Positions 5,600-6,612 of a stretch of DNA of 6,612 nt are shown here, one piece after another (within the stretch, counting starts at the first letter, position 1; each line of letters opens with the position of its first letter). Source of the stretch: JBFWNZ01 sp050250795 (GTDB taxonomy: Bacteria > Pseudomonadota > Alphaproteobacteria > UBA8366); assembly GCA_050250795.1 (NCBI GenBank), contig JBFWNZ010000217.1, forward strand, positions 1 to 6,612, written 5' to 3'. A program made the translations under genes and the position numbers. A model generated the notes under the pieces. That model was not told the DNA's origin. It did no database searches and worked only from the letters and a program-made list of their open reading frames with translations.

Positions 5600-6612
5600 T
5601 CAGTAGGCGGCGGAGGTCGGCACGTAGACGGTGCCGTCCATGATCTTGCGGGCCGTCCGCATGAAGCCCAGCCGCTCGAACTCCACGCCGGCCTCGTTGT
5701 TCGCCGGGCGCGAGACCACGCCGACCTCGGTCACGCCGAGCGGATGGGCGATACGCAGATCGTCGCGCTTCGCCGCCGCCTCGCCGATGACCTGATTGAC
5801 CACCGATCCCGGAATCCGCGACGCGGCCGAGGTGCACATCGTCCCCGTGCCCGCGACGCTGTGGTGGCAGGTGTTCATGAACAGCATCCGCACCTTGAGG
5901 TCCATGCTGCCGGCCGACATCGTCTTGCCGCGCATGTCCGCATAATCGCCGGGCCCGGCGATGAAGGTCAGCGCCGGGAACAGCGCCCGCTCGTCGTCGA
6001 CCTTGCGCCAGTCGCTGACCAGTCCGGCAAGCTGAGCCGCCTTGCCGCGAATCTCGCGGCAGCGGTCGATCAGCGCCTTGTTGTGGTTGATCGCCTCGGG
6101 ATGCTCGTCGCAGCTCGCACCGACGTCGGAGGCCCGGACGAAGATGTAGGGATTGGAGAAATCGCACATGGTGATTTCCACCTTGCTCCCATCCTCGAGC
6201 AGGATCTCGTCGCGCCGGTTGCCGGTGGGCATGGTGCGGCCGGTGAGCCCGCCCCCGGTCGTGCTGTAATCCATGAACACCCCGGCGCCCGTGCCCGGCA
6301 CCCCGGCGATGGACACATCGCCCTTCACCTTGGCGCGACCGTTATGCACCGGCACATAGGCGCGCAGCACGCGCTGCGTGTTGGTGTTGAAGATGCGCAC
6401 CAGGGTCGTATCGCTGTCGGGGTCCGACCGTACCAGCCCCGCATCGATCGAGAACGGCCCGACACCGGCGGAGATGTTGCCGCAGTTGCCGCCGTAATCG
6501 ATCACGTCGCGCGCCATCTCCACCTGGGCGAAGGTGTAATCGACATCCGCGTCCTCGCGATCCGAACGGCCGATGATCGCGATCTTCGAGGTCACGATAT
6601 GGGTCCCGCCCA
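5600..6612 (-). CDS. PrpF-family isomerase/tautomerase (5' end outside window)
   Basis: A - strand gene ending at TGA (5602-5600) and entering from the right edge, so its N-terminus is missing. About 336 residues are visible against ~390 for the family, so roughly 55-60 are lost. The GTG at 6595 is not the start: the frame continues upstream as GGTHIVTSK, matching the family's GGxxxxTSK block. Family marks are TSK (Lys codon 6586-6584), DADVDYTFAQV, DYGGNCGNISAGVGPF (Cys codon 6484-6482), VRIFNTNT, GxTGRTMPTGN and SRIPGSVVN. The fold is diaminopimelate-epimerase-like. PrpF isomerises 2-methyl-aconitate, and relatives such as 4-oxalomesaconate tautomerase act on other unsaturated tricarboxylates. 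The TSK Lys and NCGN Cys correspond, from memory, to residues essential in Shewanella PrpF. It converges on the CoA-transferase operon, so it is transcribed separately; a shared pathway is inference. The exact substrate cannot be told. Confidence 0.88.
   Translation of the reverse strand, partial: GGTHIVTSKIAIIGRSDREDADVDYTFAQVEMARDVIDYGGNCGNISAGVGPFSIDAGLVRSDPDSDTTLVRIFNTNTQRVLRAYVPVHNGRAKVKGDVSIAGVPGTGAGVFMDYSTTGGGLTGRTMPTGNRRDEILLEDGSKVEITMCDFSNPYIFVRASDVGASCDEHPEAINHNKALIDRCREIRGKAAQLAGLVSDWRKVDDERALFPALTFIAGPGDYADMRGKTMSAGSMDLKVRMLFMNTCHHSVAGTGTMCTSAASRIPGSVVNQVIGEAAAKRDDLRIAHPLGVTEVGVVSRPANNEAGVEFERLGFMRTARKIMDGTVYVPTSAAY

Noticed and set aside
5526..6167. A 213-codon - strand open frame overlapping the PrpF-like gene
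   Set aside because: It is a different frame of the same strand, Arg-rich and without motifs, while the overlapping frame has clear PrpF homology.
6593..6595. GTG at 6595 (- strand) as the true start of the PrpF-like gene
   Set aside because: The frame is open to the window edge and the upstream residues (GGTHI) fit the conserved family block, so the codon is an internal Val and the gene is truncated by the window.

Overview
This is a GC-rich window with strong G/C bias at third codon positions. Gene density and protein style suggest an alphaproteobacterium (Rhodospirillales-like), but that is an inference from composition; no taxonomic marker is present. Almost all of the sequence is coding. 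I see no RNA genes, mobile elements, CRISPR arrays or long repeats.

Layout: (a) 1-85, + strand, the last 27 codons of a protein whose tail looks like an acyl-CoA dehydrogenase of the glutaryl-CoA dehydrogenase type. (b) 96-2219, +, a fused two-domain family III (CaiB/BaiF) CoA-transferase of 707 aa. (c) 2279-4429, +, a second two-domain CoA-transferase of 716 aa, a paralogue of the first. (d) 4444-5571, +, a 375-aa Old Yellow Enzyme of the YqjM type with altered active-site positions. (e) 5600-6612, - strand, the C-terminal ~336 residues of a PrpF-family isomerase, converging on the operon and running off the right edge. The four + strand genes are spaced by 10, 59 and 14 nt and look like one transcription unit that begins left of the window.

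Together they read as a CoA-thioester catabolic module. A carboxylic acid would be activated by CoA transfer, the acyl-CoA desaturated by the flavin dehydrogenase, and an activated C=C bond handled by the flavin oxidoreductase. The PrpF-like isomerase on the opposite strand could move a double bond in an unsaturated di- or tricarboxylate, if it belongs to the same pathway. The substrate cannot be read from the sequence.

The most notable signals are these. In both CoA-transferases the two halves have decayed in complementary ways: the N-half has Glu where the catalytic Asp belongs but keeps the small domain, while the C-half keeps Asp but has a shortened small domain. The Old Yellow Enzyme has Asp at the redox-tuning Cys position and Val at the first substrate-binding His. 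The dehydrogenase tail has Asp where the catalytic Glu usually sits.
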